A stretch of DNA of 7,727 nt from contig MFTJ01000032.1 in NCBI GenBank assembly GCA_001786805.1, positions 2,229 to 9,955 of the forward strand. The letters are read 5' to 3'. Shown in pieces: positions 5,057 through 7,727 of this stretch. The notes below the pieces were generated by a model. It worked only from the letters and a program-made list of their open reading frames with translations. It made no database searches and was not told the DNA's origin. This DNA comes from Candidatus Nomurabacteria bacterium RIFCSPHIGHO2_01_FULL_39_10. Its GTDB lineage: Bacteria > Patescibacteriota > Minisyncoccia > Phycocordibacterales > UBA9973. The translations under genes were made by a program, and so were the position numbers. Within the stretch, counting starts at the first letter, position 1; the number at the start of each line of letters is the position of its first letter.

Positions 5057-5914
5057 ATGTTAGAAGATAAACTCGTTGCCGAACAAATTGTACATAGTTT
5101 GCCATTTTTTCAATCGTTATTGCGTGAGGGTTGTGCACGAGTGGATGCAATCGTGAGAGCAGATGTTCTTGATGTTGAGGTTAAGGGGAAATATAAAACA
5201 GGTGTTACTGATTATGTGACGCGAGCGGATATTGAATTAGGTAAGTTATATGCGAATCAGATAGGGTTAAATTTTCCAGAGTGGGGATGTATTTTAGAGG
5301 ATGGAGTGGAAAAGATTAATGCTGATGAATTATCTGAAAAAAAAGTGATTGTTTTTTTTGATCCGGTGGATGGAACACGGTTACTTGCGCAAGGGTTGTC
5401 GGGTAGTTCGAGCATGGCGGCGGTGGCGGTGCGGGAGAATGATTATTTTACACCTGTGTTAGGCTCGATGAAATTGTTTTCAGGTGAGGAGATGTATGGG
5501 TATAAAGTTTTAGATCGATGTGAGACAAGTGGTTTTACGTATTCAACGCGAACACGTGATGAGTTGATTTTTTGTCGCAGTGATACGGATCGACAGGGTT
5601 TTTTAACGCCGTTATGTCGAGAGTTATCTTATACACAAGTGATATTACGAGGGGTTGCGCCAAAGATGAGCGCGATGTTGGATGGAAAGATTGATTTTTT
5701 TGTATTTGAGCCAGGGATTACGTATTGGGATATTTTTCCGGTGATGGGAATTTTGAATGCGTGCGGTGGGAAAGCGGTAGATTGGAGGGGTGAACAGATT
5801 GCGTATGATGGTTTGTCTAAGAGTGTAGAACATGGTTTTTTAGCGATAGCACCTGGTGTGGATTATGGGGAAATTATGGGGAGAGTGTCGGCCATTTATT
5901 CGAGATTAAAGTAA
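5057..5914 (+). CDS. Inositol-monophosphatase-family phosphatase
   Basis: The 285-residue protein belongs to the Mg2+/Li+-dependent IMPase/FBPase/PAP-phosphatase superfamily. Visible motifs are TDYVTRAD at 51-58, ILED at 79-82 in place of the usual GEE-type metal site, DPVDGT at 102-107 and WDIFPVMGILNACGG at 224-238 (D225 a metal ligand). The length is normal for the family. Substrates in this family include myo-inositol 1-phosphate, fructose 1,6-bisphosphate and 3'-phosphoadenosine 5'-phosphate; the sequence does not decide between them. In archaea the enzyme often serves inositol-lipid or sugar-phosphate metabolism. The frame is open back to a GTG at 4982, but that lies inside the 5S rRNA and adds 25 residues with no family similarity, so ATG 5057 is chosen. 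There is no Shine-Dalgarno. The gene sits 34 bases after the 5S gene, with no clear promoter of its own. Confidence 0.85.
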   Translation: MLEDKLVAEQIVHSLPFFQSLLREGCARVDAIVRADVLDVEVKGKYKTGVTDYVTRADIELGKLYANQIGLNFPEWGCILEDGVEKINADELSEKKVIVFFDPVDGTRLLAQGLSGSSSMAAVAVRENDYFTPVLGSMKLFSGEEMYGYKVLDRCETSGFTYSTRTRDELIFCRSDTDRQGFLTPLCRELSYTQVILRGVAPKMSAMLDGKIDFFVFEPGITYWDIFPVMGILNACGGKAVDWRGEQIAYDGLSKSVEHGFLAIAPGVDYGEIMGRVSAIYSRLK

Positions 5915-5954
5915 GTTTTTAATCGGTTGAGTTTTAGTGTGTCTTTTCCACAAT

Positions 5955-5981
5955 GCTTTTAAAGCGTTTTCTTTTGGTTTT
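5955..5981 (+). terminator. Possible terminator after the phosphatase gene
   Basis: GCTTT-T-AAAGC (5955-5965) is a perfect 5-bp inverted repeat with an impossibly tight loop as RNA, followed by T-rich DNA with three T4 blocks (5967-5981). The T-rich part fits archaeal termination. The core TTTTAAA could instead be a TATA box for the next gene, giving a leader of about 40 bases. Confidence 0.35.
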
Positions 5982-5989
5982 GAATAGTC

Positions 5990-6003
5990 AATTATTATAC
6001 TAA
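5990..6003 (+). promoter_or_regulatory. Putative TATA box for the nucleotidyltransferase-dehydrogenase operon
   Basis: ATTATTATACTAAA is centred about 30 bases before the ATG at 6028, suitable for a nearly leaderless transcript. A better-looking TTTATAA at 6013-6019 is too close to the start to serve. The 113-base gap between 5914 and 6028 holds no other gene. Confidence 0.35.
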
Positions 6004-6019
6004 AAATAGGGGTTTATAA

Positions 6020-6024
6020 GAGGA
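6020..6024 (+). promoter_or_regulatory. Short Shine-Dalgarno GAGGA before the nucleotidyltransferase start
   Basis: GAGG (6020-6023) lies 4 bases before ATG 6028, the same spacing as the first GAGG before the kinase start. It supports this ATG, which also directly precedes the family's N-terminal VIILAAG strand. Confidence 0.4.
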
Positions 6025-6027
6025 TTT

Positions 6028-6792
6028 ATGAAAGTGATTATTTTAGCGGCAGGGTATGCTACGAGATTGTATCCATTAACGTTAGATACACCTAAGCCGT
6101 TGTTAAAAGTGGCGGGAAAGATGATTATAGAACATATTTTGGATAAGGTTACGCAGGTTGATGATGTTTCTAAAGTTGTTATCGTTACTAATGATAAATT
6201 TCATGGGCATTTTGTAGAGTGGCAGCAAGATTGTAATTTTTCAGTACCAATATCAATTTTGAATGATGGGACGAAGACGAATGAGGATAGATTAGGAGCA
6301 GTTGGGGATATTGATTTTGTGCTGCAGAAGGAGCAGATTGATTCTGATACGTTAATTATTGCGGGAGATAATTTGTTTGGATTCTCGTTGAATAAGTTTG
6401 TTGAGGATTTTGAACGCGGTGGGAAAAAATCTATTGTGGCGTTGCATGATTTAGAAGATGTTGAGAACGTACGAGGGAAGTTTGGAGTGGCGATGGTTGA
6501 TGGGACAAAAATAGTTGATTTTGAGGAGAAGCCATTAGAGCCAAAAAGTAGTTTAGCAAGTACGGCGTGTTATCTTTTCAGTAAAGATGATTTACATATG
6601 ATTCCGATGTTGCGTAAAGAGGGGAAAGTGGATAATTCAGGTGATTTAGTGAAATGGCTTGTGGGACATAGTGAGGTGCGAGGGTTTATATTTACAGAGC
6701 ATTGGTTTGATGTGGGAACAATTGAGTTGTTAAAAGAGGCGGATGAAGTATATTCTCATGAGATAGCAGCGGTTACACAGGTGTTACGATGA
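6028..6792 (+). CDS. Sugar-1-phosphate nucleotidyltransferase (RmlA/GlmU-type, stand-alone)
   Basis: The 254-residue single-domain enzyme joins a sugar 1-phosphate to an NTP to give an NDP-sugar and pyrophosphate. Motifs: LAAGYATRLYPLT at 6-18, where the usual GxGTR is GYATR; PKP at 22-24; RLGAVGDI at 88-95 in the place of the QPLGT-type loop; metal-site AGDN at 112-115; EEKP at 166-169; and HWFDVGT at 225-231 near the C-terminus. There is no C-terminal left-handed beta-helix or HAD domain, unlike the gene at 99-1562. Its stop overlaps the start of the dehydrogenase gene (ATGA), so the two are translationally coupled. UDP-glucose is therefore a plausible product, feeding the dehydrogenase directly, but other NDP-sugars cannot be excluded. 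It is poor in N, Q, T, H and P compared with the minus-strand relative. Confidence 0.87.
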   Translation: MKVIILAAGYATRLYPLTLDTPKPLLKVAGKMIIEHILDKVTQVDDVSKVVIVTNDKFHGHFVEWQQDCNFSVPISILNDGTKTNEDRLGAVGDIDFVLQKEQIDSDTLIIAGDNLFGFSLNKFVEDFERGGKKSIVALHDLEDVENVRGKFGVAMVDGTKIVDFEEKPLEPKSSLASTACYLFSKDDLHMIPMLRKEGKVDNSGDLVKWLVGHSEVRGFIFTEHWFDVGTIELLKEADEVYSHEIAAVTQVLR

Positions 6793-7727
6793 AAATTAGT
6801 ATATTTGGTACAGGGTATGTTGGACTGGTGACCGGAGCTTCTCTTGCTAGTTTAGGGCATGAGGTGTTGTGTGTGGATGTTGATGCGGCGAAAATTGAAT
6901 TATTACAAAGAGGGGTGTTGTCGTTTTTTGAGCCGGGGTTACGAGAGATAGTACAATTGAATATTGAAAAGAAAAGATTGCAGTTCACCACTGATATTGT
7001 GAAAGGAGTACAGTTTGGTGACGCGATTTTTAATTGTGTGGGGACGCCGGAAAAGGAGGATGGGGCGGCGGATTTACAGTATGTGTTTCAAGTGGCGGAG
7101 ATGGTGGCAAGGCATGCGGGACAAGAATATAAAGTGTTGATTAATAAGAGTACCGTGCCACCAGGAACGGCACGAGAGTGTGCGATGCGGATGAAAAGAG
7201 TAAATAGTGGTTGTGAAGTTGAGATGGTGTCAAATCCAGAGTTTTTAAAGCAGGGAAATGCAGTGTATGATTTTAATCATCCTGATAAAATTGTAGTGGG
7301 AGCGGAGTCGGTGAAAGCATTTCAGGTGTTGCAGAAAGTGTATCATGGGTTGTTGAAGATGTATATGCCGCTGATTGAGACGAATTGGGAGACGGCAGAG
7401 ATGATTAAGTATGCAAATAATGTGTTTTTAGCGACGAAGATAAGTTATGTCAATGAGTTGGCAAATATTTGTGATCATATGGGTGCGGATATCAAAACTG
7501 TTACCAAAGCGATTGGGATGGATCAACGTATCGGAACTAAATTTCTAAATGCGGGGATTGGATATGGAGGGAGTTGTTTTCCAAAAGATGTGCGGGCGAT
7601 TATTGCAGTTGCTAAAGAGAAAGGTTATACTCCGGAATTATTTGAAGAGGTTGACAATTTTAATGAGCGGCAGAAAGTTGTGTTATTGCCACGAATTTTA
7701 GCAGAGTTGAAGCGGGTTTCGGGTAAT
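6789..7727 (+). CDS. ugd: UDP-glucose 6-dehydrogenase (3' end outside window)
   Basis: The frame is open from ATG 6789 to the window end, giving 313 residues of a family usually about 430 long. It oxidises UDP-glucose to UDP-glucuronate with two NAD+. Seen are the Rossmann motif GTGYVG (7-12) with D30 for NAD, FFEPGL at 46-51, NCVGTP at 82-87, STVPPG at 121-126, NPEFLKQG at 149-156, EMIKYANN at 204-211 (K207, N211) and the catalytic loop GYGGSCFPKD at 258-267 with nucleophile C263. The third, nucleotide-sugar-binding domain has only just begun. The GYGGSCFPKDVRAI context and FEPGL favour UDP-glucose over GDP-mannose or UDP-N-acetylhexosamine substrates, but the missing domain would decide. 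It overlaps the upstream nucleotidyltransferase gene by 4 bases, indicating one operon that makes a uronic acid donor for glycans. Confidence 0.9.
   Translation, partial: MKISIFGTGYVGLVTGASLASLGHEVLCVDVDAAKIELLQRGVLSFFEPGLREIVQLNIEKKRLQFTTDIVKGVQFGDAIFNCVGTPEKEDGAADLQYVFQVAEMVARHAGQEYKVLINKSTVPPGTARECAMRMKRVNSGCEVEMVSNPEFLKQGNAVYDFNHPDKIVVGAESVKAFQVLQKVYHGLLKMYMPLIETNWETAEMIKYANNVFLATKISYVNELANICDHMGADIKTVTKAIGMDQRIGTKFLNAGIGYGGSCFPKDVRAIIAVAKEKGYTPELFEEVDNFNERQKVVLLPRILAELKRVSGN

Noticed and set aside
1..7727. A DGR template repeat or reverse transcriptase within the window
   Set aside because: I looked on both strands for a second copy of the 3281-3372 sequence and for reverse transcriptase motifs and found neither.
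1..7727. CRISPR arrays, insertion sequences, tRNA genes
   Set aside because: No regularly spaced repeats, transposase motifs, terminal inverted repeats or tRNA T-loop signatures were seen.

Overview
The window looks like chromosome from a low-GC archaeon. The evidence is a 5S rRNA of archaeal type, BRE/TATA promoters (TTTATAAA-like boxes 25-30 bases before start codons), leaderless or nearly leaderless starts, short T-tracts just after stop codons, and an archaeal-family P-loop ATPase with a DUF234-type C-terminus. A DPANN lineage such as Woesearchaeota or Pacearchaeota is my best guess. It rests mainly on the C-terminal domain of the kinase gene and is an inference.

Layout. Bases 1-89 hold the tail of an unrecognised + strand gene, ending in a T-tract. 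It converges on a minus-strand gene (99-1562) for a fusion of a sugar-phosphate nucleotidyltransferase and a phosphomannomutase-like HAD domain. Divergent from that, 1682-3349 encodes a Hanks-type Ser/Thr kinase with a long C-terminal extension. The last codons of that extension and the GC-rich DNA after them look like the variable region of a diversity-generating retroelement (DGR) target. A minus-strand ATPase gene (3398-4807) converges on the kinase. A short divergent promoter region (4808-4910) then leads to a free-standing 5S rRNA gene (about 4911-5022), an inositol-monophosphatase-family gene (5057-5914), a second stand-alone nucleotidyltransferase gene (6028-6792), and a UDP-glucose 6-dehydrogenase gene that overlaps it by 4 bases and runs off the window.

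How the genes fit together. The two nucleotidyltransferases, the PMM-like domain and the dehydrogenase point to making activated sugars (GDP-mannose-like and UDP-glucuronate-like) for surface glycans. The phosphatase may act on a sugar phosphate in the same setting. The kinase and ATPase do not belong to that pathway. They sit in a stretch (about 2765-4807) where the + strand lacks the strong G-over-C excess seen in most of the window, which suggests a different history.

The main candidate for an undescribed system is the kinase: a signalling enzyme with an Arg where the catalytic Lys is expected, joined to what looks like a hypermutable ligand-binding C-terminus. No reverse transcriptase or template repeat is visible in this window, so the DGR reading depends on finding them elsewhere in the genome.
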